Shown piece after piece: positions 38,133 through 51,140 of a stretch of 64,000 nucleotides of DNA. Position numbers and translations under genes: made by a program. Position 1 is the stretch's first letter. Each line of letters opens with the position of its first letter. The DNA is from Vitellaria paradoxa (taxonomy: Eukaryota; Streptophyta; Magnoliopsida; Ericales; Sapotaceae): assembly GCA_019916065.1 (NCBI GenBank), contig CM034244.1, forward strand, positions 36,708,877-36,772,876. Reading direction: 5' to 3'. Under the pieces are notes generated by a model. The model saw only the letters and a list, made by a program, of their open reading frames with translations. It had not been told where the DNA came from and ran no database searches.

Positions 38133-39156
38133 GGGCCCGTTTGATAACGTTGTCGTTTTTTTGTTATTATTTTTCTGTTTTTTGTTTTTTGTTGCTGTTT
38201 ATTTTTCCTGAAATGAAAACTGAAACTGCGTTTGGAAATGTAAGTTTGTTTATAATTATTAATTTTTTATTTAAAAAAATATTTAATTTTATTAGTTTTA
38301 AAAAATTATTAGAACTTAATAAAATATATTTTATATTAATTTAATTTAATTTATATAATTAATTAAATTAATACAGTAAATTATTTATTAAAATAATTTA
38401 ATTCAATAAATATAAAATATATTAAATTATATTATTTATTAAAAATAATTTAATAAAATATATTTCATATTAAATAAATAATTAAATTAGATTAATTATT
38501 AAATTAAATTATTTATTTTTAAATTAATTAAATTCATTTAATTATTTATTAAAATAATTTAATAAAATATATTTTATATAAATTAAATTAATTAAATCAT
38601 AAATAATTTAATTTAATTATGATATCTATTTAAAATAATTTAATAATAATTATTAAATTAAATTAAATTAAAAATTAATGTAATTTAATTATTTATTATT
38701 AATTATTTTATATAAATTAATTTAATTATTAAATTAAATAAATTAATTATGATATTTATTTCTGATAATTTAGCAATAATTAATTATTAAATTTAATTAA
38801 TTATTTGGTTTTATTATTTATTAAAAATAATTTATATAATTAATTTAATTTATTGAATTTAATTATATTATTTATTAAAATAACTTATTTTAATAAAATA
38901 TTGGAATAAAATAATTTATTTTTATGTAATTTAACAAAAATAGACAAAGTTTTAAAATTGACAAAATATTGACAATAGAAAAGAAAATTAGAATGAAAAC
39001 ACATTTTTTCTATTTATATTTTTTTGTTTATGTTTTCATTTTTTTAGAAACAAAAAACTTAAACAGGTTTATCAAATATATTTCTGTTACGAGTTTACAA
39101 AATTTTAAAAATATAAATAAAAAAATAGAAAACAAAAACATTATCAAACGGAGTCT
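38133..39156. mobile_element. ~1 kb AT-rich TIR element in spacer B
   Basis: Begins GGGCCCGTTTGATAACGTT and ends AACATTATCAAACGGAGTCT, imperfect inverted termini, with possible TAAG copies at both edges. Absent from spacer A. The interior is almost purely A/T, dominated by permutations of TTAATTAAAT that can fold back extensively, and encodes nothing recognisable. It fits a non-autonomous DNA transposon (hAT-like ends are possible, but this is not established). Confidence 0.65.
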
Positions 39157-39560
39157 AAGAGTTACATATCTAATTTGGAGTGATAAAAATTTTAAAAAAT
39201 TATAAAAAAATTAAAAAATTTTAGTAACTATTTTTTTAACTCATTACATAAATTACAAATTCATATTTTATCTTATTTTATCCTATTTTACATATTTTTT
39301 TCTGATCAAACGCACCCACGGATTTGCAAGTGAAAGTTTTAAATTATACAGAAAATTGTGCAGAGCTCAAAGCGCGGCTCTGTGACCATGTGCTTTTCAG
39401 TTTCCACTTCGGACGTCAATTCGTGAAAAATGAATTTGTAAATATTATCCATTATTATTATATATAAATCGCAAGAAATTTAGGGGGGCAGCATCAATCA
39501 TCATCTTTCCATTTCTTCCTCTATGAATTGTTGCCTGTTGGCTGGCTGGTAGAGAGGACC
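39157..39560. other. Upstream region of AAE-C
   Basis: A segment starting near 39176 (TTTGGAGTGATAAAA) and ending at about 39318 (TGATCAAACGCACCC) looks like another member of the MITE-like family; its right half is shared with unit B (to 15531). From about 39358 the conserved AAE promoter block begins. Confidence 0.4.
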
Positions 39561-39562
39561 AG

Positions 39563-39568
39563 CACGTG
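39563..39568 (+). promoter_or_regulatory. G-box in AAE-C promoter
   Basis: CACGTG at the same relative position as in unit B, 168 bases upstream of the start codon. Inferred regulatory site. Confidence 0.45.
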
Positions 39569-39626
39569 CCCAACCTTTCGTGACTCCTCCCACTTCTCTC
39601 TTCTCTTCCAACTACTCACCAATCCT

Positions 39627-39684
<58 letters not shown>

Positions 39685-41910
39685 CACAGACATATGTTAA
39701 GGTTAATGCTTGTCCGGAGAGAGAAAGAGAGATAGATGGGGAGGAGGAGCATAAGCGAAGTGGGAGTGGAAGACTTGGTGAGAGCTCGGTTGGGCGTAGA
39801 AGAGGCCAGAGAGGTTGAGAGAGGCATCAAAGAGGCAATTGCTCGAACAGGCGGTGGGGATGGGCCCTCCGACCCCAGGGAGCTCTGGCGAGAGATCGCC
39901 GCTCGGCGCTTGCTGCGACCATCGCATCCGCACGCCGTTCACCAGCTCGTCTACTACGCAGTCTACGCCCACTACGATGCCTCCGCCAATGGCCCTCCTC
40001 TCTATTGGTTCCCTCACTGTATCTCTCTCTCTCTCTCTCTCTGTGTGTAATTTTGCATATTAATTGTTGGTTTGGAAAAAAAAGATAGTTTATTTTTTAC
40101 CTTATTTTTCATGAGTTTTTTCATCAAATTTTAATTTTTTTTAATTTTAAAATATGTTATTCATATTTACAAAAAAAAATTTTTACCTTATTTTTCATTA
40201 GTTTTTCATCAAATTTTAATTTTTTTAATTTTTAAATATGTTATTCATGTTTATAAAAAAAAAATTATAAAAAAAACTATTCGTACGTATGATTTTTTAG
40301 ATGCGGACATAAAAATTTTCAATTTTTTATTTATGCAAATAAAAATCCTAAAAATTATTAAAAATAAAGCAATTCAAGATAATTAAAATTGGGTAAAAAA
40401 ACATATAAAACGAAAATAAGCTGTTGACTTTATGCCAACCCATATCAACTATCAAGTATCTACGTATAAATCCAAGGCTATCATCTCTCGTTCTTCATCC
40501 TGATGCATGTTGAGTTCTTTTTGAGCTACCAATTGCCCTTTTGACGCTTTCAAATTGAATCCCAAATCACATGAAGTAGTGACAGATATCAATTGCCAGC
40601 AATGCAACTACTTTTCAAATCATTTTTAGATTCCTATAACTATGGAAAATGAAGTATCATTCTTTGATTTTGTTCAATTTGATTGTCTTTTATCAAATTC
40701 TGAGATTAAATGCTAGTGTGTATCTCTTCATCCAACTAATCATATGTTCCTGATGTTTACTTGTTAGATGCGAGTCCAAATACACAAACTTGGGTCGCCT
40801 CATGGAAACTCATGGTTCAAAGCTCTTAGGAGCATCATACAAGGATCCCATAACAAGTTTTAGTCTATTTCAGAAGTTCACCGTTCAGCATCCCGAGGTA
40901 TGTCCAACTTTACATGTGTACAATAAGACCTCATTTTCATCTAGAATGATGGTGCAAACAAATTTTCAGGTTTATTGGTCAATTGTACTAAAAGAGCTTT
41001 CAATTCAATTTCGTGAAGCCCCACAGAGCATACTGGATACTTCTGACAAATCAAAACGTGGGGGAACATGGCTTGCGGGTTCAGTTTTGAATATTGCTGA
41101 GTGTTGTTTACTTTCGACAGATCATCCAAGAAAGCAGGATGATAATTTGGCCATTGTATGGAGAGACGAAGGTTGTGATACTTTTGTTAATCAAATGACA
41201 TTAAAGGAGCTCCGAGAGCAAGTAATGTATGCTTTCATGATTCCATTTGTCTACGTCTTTATCTCCTAGTTTGACCATTTATATTTTGTCTCTTGGAGTT
41301 GCAAAAAAAAAAAAAAAAAAAGATTGACCATTTATATATATATATATTTTTTTACTTACCAAAAAGAAAAAAAAAAAAAAAAAAGAACTCTTATTGAATA
41401 TAATCACCAATTTCATTGCTTCATGACCTCCGTTTGCTATCAGACCAATTCTATGAGAAATAAGGATGACATTTTAACCATTCTATGTAGTCATGAAGGT
41501 TGTGAAAAATGAAATTAAAAGAGCTCAAGAGAAAATATTGCACGCATAAATTTCTCTACCTCTACCTTTATAATGATGTTTCATATTAGGTTACGGTGCA
41601 TTGCATGTTTTTTTAGGTGTCAGGGTATGACCATGTGAAGGACTTAGTAATGCCCAGTGCATATTTCCACTTGAAATGCAAGTTGTTGTGCTTTGTTTAG
41701 CACTGTTATTTTCCGTTGCATTTTCACGGTGGACTTTGCTTCCTAAAATGTATTTTGAGAGAGCCCTAGAGATCTTAATGTTTGGTATTATGGAGAAATT
41801 GAGAGAGGTAGCGACATATCAATGTCTCTCTGCAACCACCCAAGGTGATTGTTACTTGAAGATTAGCATTTTCCTTATTTTTATGTATAGCATACCTTTG
41901 CTAATGAGGC

Positions 41911-42220
41911 TGTTAAGTTACCAATTGTCCCAAAAGTTTAAGCTATTAGGAAATGGGCCCAACAATGTATATCAAACTATTTCAACACTTGCCCTCGCGT
42001 GCAACCCCAATTTAACGTGGAACAAAGATAAGCAAATCAAATCAAAACAGGTGCACCAACACAAGCAAACAAAGTGCACAACAGTAAATGGGGAATAACA
42101 AGATTCGAACGTAGAATCTCTTGGAACCAGAATTCTTATACCATCTTAAGTCACCAATTGTCCCAAAAGTTCAAACTGTTAGGAAATGGACCTAACAATG
42201 TATATCCAACTATTTCAACA
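41911..42220 (-). mobile_element. TRIM element in AAE-C intron 3
   Basis: Counterpart of 18038-18347: 77-base terminal repeats at 41911-41987 and 42144-42220. The target-site copies are GAGGC (41906-41910, one change) and GAGAC (42221-42225). The primer-site complement CTTATACCA lies beside the right repeat. Open frames through it are fortuitous. Confidence 0.85.
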
Positions 42221-42659
42221 GAGACAAATAGGAAATACACTTTAGGCTGATACATCCCATGAAAACAATTTCTTTCTTTCAACTTCAATTGCCTTGTCAC
42301 TTACATTATACTTTTTAGTGTGCATTGTCATCGTCTCCCTCTTCTCCATTCTTTGAATTCTGAACAGGTTGGTTGCAAATGCATTGGATGCAATATTCTT
42401 GAAGGGAGATGCAATTGCAATTGATATGCCCATGACAGTCACTGCAGTCATTATATACTTGGCAATTGTACTTTCTGGATTTGTTGTTGTATCAATAGCT
42501 GACAGCTTTGCTGCAAAAGAAATTGCAGCCCGTTTATGTGTCTCTAAAGCAAAGGCAATCTTCACTCAGGTGATTTACTTGTGTAAATCCTTACATGAAA
42601 AGCTTTGGATTGAAAAAGGGAAGTTAGTGATTTTATTCCATGTCAACAGCTAAGGTTTT

Positions 42660-45600
42660 TGATGAGGGCATCAATTTACAAATTTATTTCTTTTCATTAT
42701 TATCTATTATTTGGACTCATTTGTTTTGGGCTTGATTTATAATGAGTTTGTATTATTACAGGTTATTTGGATCCATTTGTTTTTGGGCTATTTTAATATT
42801 AGGTCTATTTTATTTTGGGCCTTTGTGTTAGGCCAACGAATTTTTCTATTTAAGCCCTAATTAGGGTTAATAGAATATCATTAGATTACCTACCAAAAAA
42901 AAAAAGAATATCATTAGATTAAATGATATTTTGATTATTGTTTTTTCCTCTATAGCTGCTGCCTTCCTTCTCCTCCTTCTTCTTCTTTGATTCTTTTTCC
43001 CTCTCTACAATGCTACGTCAACTTTGGTATCAAAGTAAAAGATCCTACAAACTTTCTAAAACCCTAATCATTGTTCTAATGTTAAAAAAAAAAAAAAACT
43101 GCTGCTGTTGTCACCACCCTACGCGTCCTCAAATCCTTCGAGTACGTTTTCGTGCGTTTCTAGCAATATTTAATTCCAGCGAACCCCACCAGCAGTATCA
43201 CCTACCTCCGACGAACTTGTCGGTGACTCTGACGACCTCCGGTGACCTCCGGCGACTTTTACGGTGAACTCCAATAAAGTCCAGAATACACCACTGGATC
43301 TGCCACACTCCGGCGATCTGACCAAAGCTCGGGTGGCTTCCGGCGGCATTCTAACAAGCTCCAAGACACTTTGTCAATCTATTTTGGCAAATTCCAAGCC
43401 AACAGGACAGCCAACTACCTATTCAGATGTTTTAAAAGTTGGTACTTCACATAATTTGGAGCAAAGGTTTGGATTAAGGTACAATTATCTCATTGTTGAT
43501 TATGATAAATTCTTATATCATATGGCAGTGTGAATTGCATAAATTTGAGCTTAAACCTTGCCCATTTGTTTCATTTATCCTAGTTTCTATTTCCCTTTTG
43601 AATTTAGTTAATTGTTGCCCATCTTAAAAAAAATAAAAAATAAATAAATCACTCACCAATTGCTTGCCTAAATTATTTGTTGAGTTTCATTTATTAGATT
43701 CGTCATTCCTATTTTAAGCATATTAGGATTTTATATTTTTGTTACTCTCTTTTTCAGTTTTGTTTATTATCAGCATTTAAAAAAAAAATTGCTTCTGTCC
43801 TTTTACCATGAATTTTGAAAACTAATCATATTGGAGTAATAAAGTAGGATTTCATTCTATTCATCAAACTTATGTCAAAAGCTCTCCTTATTTTAGTGGC
43901 ACTATCGATCCTCATGAGTTTCTTGATTGGGTAGATGATATTGAATACATTTTTGACTATCAACTGTCTGATGACTAATGTATTCGTCTGGCCAAAACAA
44001 AATTGACCAATTATGCTAGAGACTACTGGCAAACAGTCGAGTTATACCATAGACCTATTACTTGATAGGCCTTGATAAAACAAATTTTGAGCAATCGATT
44101 TATTCCTAAAAGTTTTATAGATAAGGCATTGTCTCAGTTAATACGTCTTAAACAGGAGGATTCTTCTGTTGATAACTATTTTGATCAATTTAAAACTCTT
44201 AGGAAGTGGTCTAACTTTCGAAATAAGTCTTGTGCCATCAATAGATTTTTCCTTGGGCTAAGGCCTTGCATCCGTGAGAAAATTTAACGACACACTTATA
44301 AGACTTTAAATGAAGCTTATTCCAAAGCTTTAGAGATTGAAAAATATTATGAATTTAAGTCTTGTGATTCTATATCAGAGTTGAAGTGCTTTATACAAAC
44401 CATTGAGTTACAACATCTATCCCCTAAACGTAGCGCCCCTATTATTTCTGTTGACACTTGTGATTCTTTTATTGATTTTCCTCTTTTGATATTTGATCAT
44501 GACGAGTCACCAAATTCTCAAAATGTGTTTGAAGAGGTTGAATTGGTTCCACCATCATCTTGTCTTGATTTTGTTGGTTTATTGGAGAATGTCATGAATA
44601 ATGATTGTCATGGTTACTTGTTGAGGGGATATTATTTAAACATCTCAAGAGTTTTATATATTGACTTCATCAGTTGAGAGTTCTTTAAGTCTATGTCCAA
44701 GTTGTTCTTCTATGAGATCATTCGATTGCATGAATCCTCACTACTAGTGTATAATAGAAACGTTTTTGTATACATTGAATAATTTTTCTTACAAGTTATA
44801 TGTGGCATGTCTTATCACTATTCTATCGATATCATTTAGTCTCATTCCATTCGTTCGTCTTTGAGAGATTCTAATTTGACAAATTCGGTTGCATCATCAC
44901 TTGTCACTTATTCTCAACCATATATTCCATTTCTTTTCGATAATGCTGATATTAAATAGAAAATTAGATTGAATAATAATTATTATAAATTTCCTATTGA
45001 TGTTCTTGATGGGAATATAGACTTTAATGGATGTAACTCAATAATGACTTATGCAGTGCTTATTTACTACCCCATATTGTCCTGCCAAAATTTGCATGCC
45101 AAAGATATTAAACCATTTTATATCCTTTGTGATTTCGTACCAAATGCAATTGTTTTTACATTGCCATGTGGTATGAGTTTTGTTATAATTTACCATGTGG
45201 AGAACTTTTTACCTTGTCGAGGCATCTTTGGACCTCAAATATTGTTTGTAGGTTATGGCGATAATTTCATACCAGTTCTAGTTCCTCCACCTCTTCAGTG
45301 GTGTCTGTCTGTGTTCGATGTTGAGGACCAAGTTTTCCTTTAACTCCGAAGATGTCTTATCAAGTGGAAAATGCGACCTGATAATAGTACCAAGTTTTCA
45401 ACTTGACGAAGTCGAGTTCTTCTCAATCCGGGAGAATTGATAAGGACATCAATTTACAAATTTATTTTTTTCATTATTATTATTATCTATTATTTGGACC
45501 CATTTGTTTTGGTCTTTATTAGTAATAAGTTTATATTATTAGAGGTTATTTGAACCCATTTGTTTTTAGGCTATTTTAATATTAGGTTTATTTTATTTTA

Positions 45601-45773
45601 AGCCTTTGTGTTATGCCCATAAATTTTTCTATTTAAACCCTAATTAAGGTTAACAGAACATTATTAGATTGAATGATATTTTGATTATTGTTTCTTTCCC
45701 TTCAGCTGCTACCTTCCTTCTCCTCCTCCTTCTTCTTCTTTGATTCTTTCTTCCTCTCTACAATCCTACATTA
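42660..45773 (+). mobile_element. Non-autonomous gypsy-like LTR retrotransposon in AAE-C intron 4
   Basis: 5' LTR 42660-43020 and 3' LTR 45438-45773, flanked by the 5-bp duplication GTTTT (42655-42659, 45774-45778). The 5' LTR starts TG and ends CA; the 3' LTR ends TA by mutation. A primer-binding site TGGTATCAAAG lies at 43025-43035 and a purine-rich GGGAGAA precedes the 3' LTR. The 2.4 kb interior has a decayed retrotransposon gag region (about 43860-44290: FLDWVDDIEYIFDYQL, then YFDQFKTLRKW and RFFLGLRPCIREKI) broken by in-frame stops. No reverse transcriptase or integrase was found. Absent from unit B, so it inserted after that duplication. Confidence 0.88.
43860..44287 (+). pseudogene. 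Decayed retrotransposon gag
   Basis: Gag capsid-like region of the intron-4 element. The open part 44072-44287 carries the typical YFDQFKTLRKW-n-RFFLGLRPCIREKI pattern. The upstream part is the same domain, interrupted by stops near 43976 and 44063. Non-functional. Confidence 0.65.
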
Positions 45774-48027
45774 GTTTTGCCTTTTTTTGTTCCATACATT
45801 ATCAACTATGTTAGTAGGCATCTTCCTTTTTTAGTTTTAAACCAATAACAACTTGAGATGCTCAAAAATGGAACTTTTCCAAAAGAAAAAAAAAAAAAAA
45901 AAGAAGGCTCAGAAATGGGAAGAAAATACCTATGCAAAAACTACATGTCAACAAACTCATCTCATGGAATTCAAACAGTTAAAATTCCTTTTCTGCAGCA
46001 ATTTATGCCCGAAATTTTTGGAAAAGCTCTCTAATTATCTTAATGGTCTCACATATGTTCTGTATATATATACATTGTTACATGTAGCTCTTTGGTACAA
46101 GATATCTGGAATAGTTCATCATGACATACAACTATTTTTTTCTCAAATAGAACTGTTTGAATTGTGGCTATTGAGTTTGCTTTATGATTATAAGGGTTAA
46201 TTTCACTTTTTCCTCATAAGCTTTACCCAAAATTTCACTTCCAAGACTCTGGAACTTTTTTTGTAACAATCAAAGGCCTAAGCTTTTAATTAGTTTCAAT
46301 TTTTCCTCTCATTAACTACTTTTCCTCTGCACTCCCTCAGTCAATTATCCAACTTTTATTGGCAAAATGGTCACTTAGAGGTAATGTCACAGGTAATTAA
46401 AAATTCAGTCTCTTAATTGTCACAAACAAAAAACTCATGTCTTAAAGTGAGACTTCAGTTAAAAATTAGGAGGGCAAAGTGAAATTTTTCCTGATTATAA
46501 TAAATAGAATTTCATTAATAAATTTTACTTTTGCGTATATTCTACCTATTTTGGAATTGATTCTTGCTTAATTGTGAATGTAGGATTTTATAGTACGAGG
46601 GGCTCGGAGAGTTCCTTTGTACAGGTTAGGGTTTCATTTAATTTGATTATTTGAGTCAATACTATAAGCACAAATTTATTATTTTATTCATGTCCATATC
46701 TATGTTCTTGGATTTTTCTGTTTCATGTGCCATAGAACCCATGCTCACAGGTCAATTACGCTCTATGTGTAGAAGGGAGAACTAAGATTAATGTCAACTA
46801 CTTTGGAAGCTATTAGGATAGTCAGTCAATGACACAATGTCATTTTGTTATCAACACTTTCCTGTGGTTGAGTGAATGAGTCATGGGCGGAAACAGTTGT
46901 GAATCACCATGCATTAACTTGAGCAATAACGTCTGCCACCCCAAAAAGGAAGGTGTGGGGCACAACCATTTGATTAATATTAGCATCTGTCCCTTACATG
47001 TTGAAGAAAGAAAATTGAGCAAAAGGGCTTGCTCAGGAAGCTTCATAAACCTATCCAAAGACCTTTTAAGGCCTAACACTCCCTCTGAAACAGGATGGAT
47101 ATTTGGAAACTGAAGTTAAACAACTTAAGCACCTGAAGTCTTAGGAAACGGAGGTGCAGGGGGAGTTCTTGAATCATTTTGGTTCTAAGCTCCAAACTGC
47201 ATCATTCACTGAATATAGCTCCATTCACAATTCCTGTGCTCAGAACTACCTAATAATCAGTTTGTATTTTTTTATTATCAAGTGCCAGTTAAAGTTTCAC
47301 TTGCATAGAATTGTCTACTTTTCCCTTAAATCCTCCCAACGAACTATCTCATTGCTGAGATGTTTTCTATTAAGCACTCAGCATAGATGCTTTGACTAAT
47401 GAAGAGTTGGGGCCACAAATTTTGCTTCATTGTGCTTTTTTTTTTTTTTTTTTCCCTTTTTTGGAGAATTTGGACCTAGATTCTTTTGCTCTTTGAGATG
47501 TCTTGGCTATTTCTGTAATGGCTAGGGAAGAAGATAATAGAATTTGAAATGAACAGAGAAGAATTAAACTGAAAATATTCCTTCGTTCCCGTCACAATGG
47601 TTCTCTTATGCTATTTATAGCCTCGGTCAAGCGACTACTAACTAACTGTCCTTCCCAGAGTTCTTAACTAAGTAACTAACTTCTAGCTAGCTTCTTAGCT
47701 ACCTTTCCTTCTATTATAACATAATCAACAGACGTACAATGCTTTATTTAGTAGGTTATTAACTAACTACTAATTAACTAACTTTGGATATAACATTCTC
47801 TGCCGCTTGAAAATAGCCTTGTCCTCAAGGCTGGAATTGGGGATACTTTGCATGGATTTCTAAGTGATCAACCCAGGTTGCATCCTCTGGAAAGAAATTT
47901 TGCCATTCAATTAACTATTGTTCCACAGTTTTGTTTCCTCTCTTAACCATTCTTCTGTCCAACACAGCCATAGATTCCACTTGCACTATACCTTCTGGGC
48001 TAAATGGTGGCAGACTTGTGTGAGCTG

Positions 48028-49256
48028 TTATAGTGGCTCCCAATTTCTTTTTAAAAATTGAGACATGGAACATGGGGTAAAGTTTAGCTTCAGTTGCAGC
48101 TTGTAGGCCACTAACCCAATCTTTTCTACCACCTGATATGGTCCATAGAACCTAAGAGACAGCTTCATGTTCTTTGGTAGGGTCACTGTAGTTTGTTTAT
48201 AGGGCTGTAACCTGAGATAGACCCAATCACCAACCATAAATTCTCTCTCAGGCCTTCCTTTGTTAGCATAATGTTTCATCCTTTGCTGTGCTGATTCAAG
48301 TTCTTCTTCATCTGTCTGATGATGTCTCTTCTTTCCTTTAGCTAATTCTCGACAGTTGCCACTGAAGATGGCCTAGAGATACAAAAGGTGTGGTCAGGAG
48401 GCTCTTGTTCATAAGTTGCCAAATAGGGGGTTGTTTTGATAGCAGAATGGTAAGTGGTATTATGCCACCACTTAGCTAATGTGAACCATTTAACCTAGTA
48501 GTTAGGGTAGTCCCCAGTTATACACCTTAGGTAGTTCTCTAAGCATTTGTTCAAAACTTCTGTTTGACTATCAGTTTGTGGGTGATAGGCAGTACTAGGA
48601 CACAATTTATACCCTTGTAGAGTGAAAAGCTCATGCCAAAAATGACTGGTAAACACTGCACCTCTATCTGATGTAATGGTAGAAGGAAGACCATGTTGCT
48701 TGAACACTTGATCAAAAAACACCTTGGCCACTTCTTTAGCTGTATATGGATGGGCTAAAGTCATGAAATGCCCATATTTTGTTAATCTGTCTATTACCAC
48801 AAAAATCACAGTTTTACCTTGAGAATTTGGTAGTCCATCAATGAAGTCCATAGAAATGTCATTCTAGATTCTGTTTGGAATGATTAGGGGTTGCAATAGT
48901 CCAGGGTACTTCACATTTTCACTTTTATATCGCTGACATATATCACATTTCGAGACAAATTTTGCTACATCTTATTGTAGCCCTTTCCAATAGAAATTCT
49001 TGTGCAACCTTCTTGTTGTTTTACTTGCACCCGAATGTCCTCCTAAAGGAGAGGAATGAACCTCCTGAATGAGCTGTCTTCTGAGTGATGACTTTCCAAC
49101 CACCAATCTGTCATGATAAGTTAGATTGCCATGTTCCCAAGCATAACCAACATGGGCTTGTCCTTGCTGAAGGTCTAAAATCAACTGTTTAATCGCTCTA
49201 TCTTCCTCCCAACGGAGCTTCATCCAACCAACTAGTGGAAACACAAGACCAGGCAT
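48028..49256 (-). pseudogene. Gypsy integrase region
   Basis: Three minus-strand open stretches separated by stops. 48972-49256 is the zinc-binding N-terminal part (PLGGHSGASKTTRRL, FYWKGL). 48495-48851 is the catalytic core (DFIDGLPNSQGK, TSDRGAVFTSHFW, YHPQTDSQTEVLN). 48028-48279 is the C-terminal part (DWVYLRLQPYKQ, FYGPYQVVEKIG). An RNase H tail (ADALSKKEEL) continues up to about 49320. Degenerate, part of the 47514-51433 element. Confidence 0.8.
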
Positions 49257-49323
49257 GAATGGTAGCTACTGTATCTACAGAGTTTGTTAATTCTTCTTTT
49301 TTGGATAAGGCATCAGCAGCCAC

Positions 49324-49935
49324 ACGAAGAAGTATTTACAAAAGCAACCACATGGAGTAATAGCTCAAATCAATTCATTACAAGCTATTGATAGTGAAGA
49401 AAATGAAGACTATCCACAGGAATTGGAAGCTCTACTCTCAGATTTCACGGATGTGTTTCAGGAGTCAACGGACTTACCCCCCCTACTCGATCTCAGGACC
49501 ACTGCATTCTTCTCAAACCAGACCAGGGGCTGAGCCTACAAATGTCAGGCCTTACAGGTACCCTCATTTCCAAAAGGATGAAATTAAGAAGCAGGTTAAG
49601 GAAATGCTAAATTCTGGAATTATAAGACTTAGTGTTAGCCCTTATTCTTCACCAGTGCTCTTAATAAAGAAAAAAGATGGTACTTGGAGAATGTGTGTAG
49701 ATTATAGGGCACTTAATAAAGCTACTATTAAGGATAAATTTCCAAGACCAATCATAGATGAGTTATTGGATGAGTTATGCGGAGCAAAATATTTTTCTAA
49801 ACTGGAGATGAGGTCCGGATACCATCAAATCAGAGTTCACCCTACTGACATTGAAAAAACTGCATTTATGACTCACGATGGGCACTATGAGTTTTTAGTA
49901 ATGCCATTTGGGCTTACTAATGCCCTTTCTACATT
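49324..49935 (+). pseudogene. Gypsy reverse transcriptase fragment (inverted)
   Basis: Plus-strand frame with RT palm motifs [39 protein letters not shown] and [15 protein letters not shown]. It breaks off before the catalytic YVDD/FDD box and runs directly into gag sequence at about 49936. The first part (before 49555) is frame-shifted. Opposite strand to the integrase of the same element. Confidence 0.8.
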
Positions 49936-49989
49936 CCAGAGTCATCAGAGCATGTTCAAGCAAGGTCTCAGGCTTTGGGTGAATATCCA

Positions 49990-51140
49990 TTAAGGTCAGA
50001 AGGTCCACATCATTCTCCTTTCCCTTTCTATCAAAGATTTGCAAAGATTGAATTTCTACGATTTTATGGTGAAAACTCAAGTAGATGGTTGTATAAATGT
50101 GAGAGGTTTTTTGAGTATAATACAATGAACAATGGGGACAAGGTTAAACTGGCAGCACTGCACTTAGAAGATTCATCTTTACAATGGTTTTAGTGGTTTG
50201 AAAAATGCCATCATCACATCACTTGGGAACTATTTAAACAAGGTCTGTTGTCAAGATTTGGCCCAAATTCTTATGAAAATGCAATGGGAGAATTAACTAA
50301 GCTTAAGCAAACTACTACTGTAAAAGCATATCAAGAAAGGTTTGAGGTTTTGGCAAATCAAACCCAAAATTTGCTAGAGTCTTTCTTTGTTAGCTGTTTT
50401 ATAAGTGGACTCAAGGATGAAATTAGACCTAGGGTAGTAATGTTCAAACCAGCTTCCATTGCTAATGCTATAGGACTGGCGAAACTGCAAGAGTCCAACA
50501 TTGAAGCCATCACCAAGAAATCAAAAATAGGGGCCAAAATAGATGTATCTTTGAGGGACAATCCATATATGGGCAATGAAGGGCAAGTCAAAAGAGAGCT
50601 AGCCAAGGAGTTAGAAGAAAAAATAGACAAGGGGTTATGCTTTACGTGCAATGGGAAGTATACTAGAGGGCATGTATGTAGCAAGAAAAAGTTGTATGCT
50701 ATAGAAGGAAAAGGAGAGAAGCAGGTACAAGCTTTTGAAGGCGAAGAGGAAGAGGATGAAGAGCAGTTACCTAAAGAGGAAACTCATCATAATCTTGATA
50801 GATTCAGAAAGCACACATAAGTTCTTGAGTGCCGAGGTGGCCAAGAGGACCAGCGTTGAAATGGATGAAACTGAACCCTTACCAATGTCAATTGCTGATG
50901 GAACCAAAATGCTGAGCACAGCCATCTACAGAAATTTCCAATGAGAGATGCAAGGGATGACTTTTCAAGCTGATGTGAGGATATTACAATTAAAGAGCTG
51001 TGATATGGTGTTGGGCATTCAATGGTTAGCCACATTGGGGCCAGTTAAATGGGACTTCAAGAATCTCAGCATGAAATTTTTTCTCAATGGCAGAAAGCAT
51101 GTATTAAGAGGAAGAAAGAAAGAAGAATTAAAAGTAGTGA
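49990..51140 (+). pseudogene. Gypsy gag and protease fragments (inverted)
   Basis: Gag: WLYKCERFFEYNTMNNGDK, a TAG at 50191-50193 after LQWF, then open from 50248 (TTTVKAYQERFEVLANQTQN, FISGLKDEIRPRV) to a zinc-knuckle CFTCNGKYTRGHVC, whose spacing (Cys-x2-Cys-x5-His-x-Cys) is slightly unusual. Protease follows in other frames: DSESTHKFLS (the usual DSGATHNF motif with Gly to Glu) and MVLGIQWLATLGPVKWDF. It ends a few bases from the primer-binding site of the opposite strand. Confidence 0.75.

Larger units (their letters stand above)
15951..39735 (+). repeat. Segmental duplication unit B (complete)
   Basis: The only unit seen in full: AAE from start to stop codon, F6'H, and the downstream spacer. 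F6'H start codons in A and B lie 22666 bases apart, which gives the basic unit length. Unit-B-only changes include a MITE-like insertion in AAE intron 13 and, in the spacer toward unit C, two TIR-like insertions (37829-37984 and 38133-39156) that are missing from the spacer between A and B. Confidence 0.9.

Noticed and set aside
37736..39205. Open frames in the AT-rich TIR element and its surroundings
   Set aside because: Low-complexity Ile/Lys/Phe/Asn-rich translations typical of A/T repeats, with no codon bias or motif.
41676..42098. 140-codon plus-strand frame in AAE-C intron 3
   Set aside because: It crosses intron sequence and the TRIM element and is broken in unit B; no domain is recognisable.
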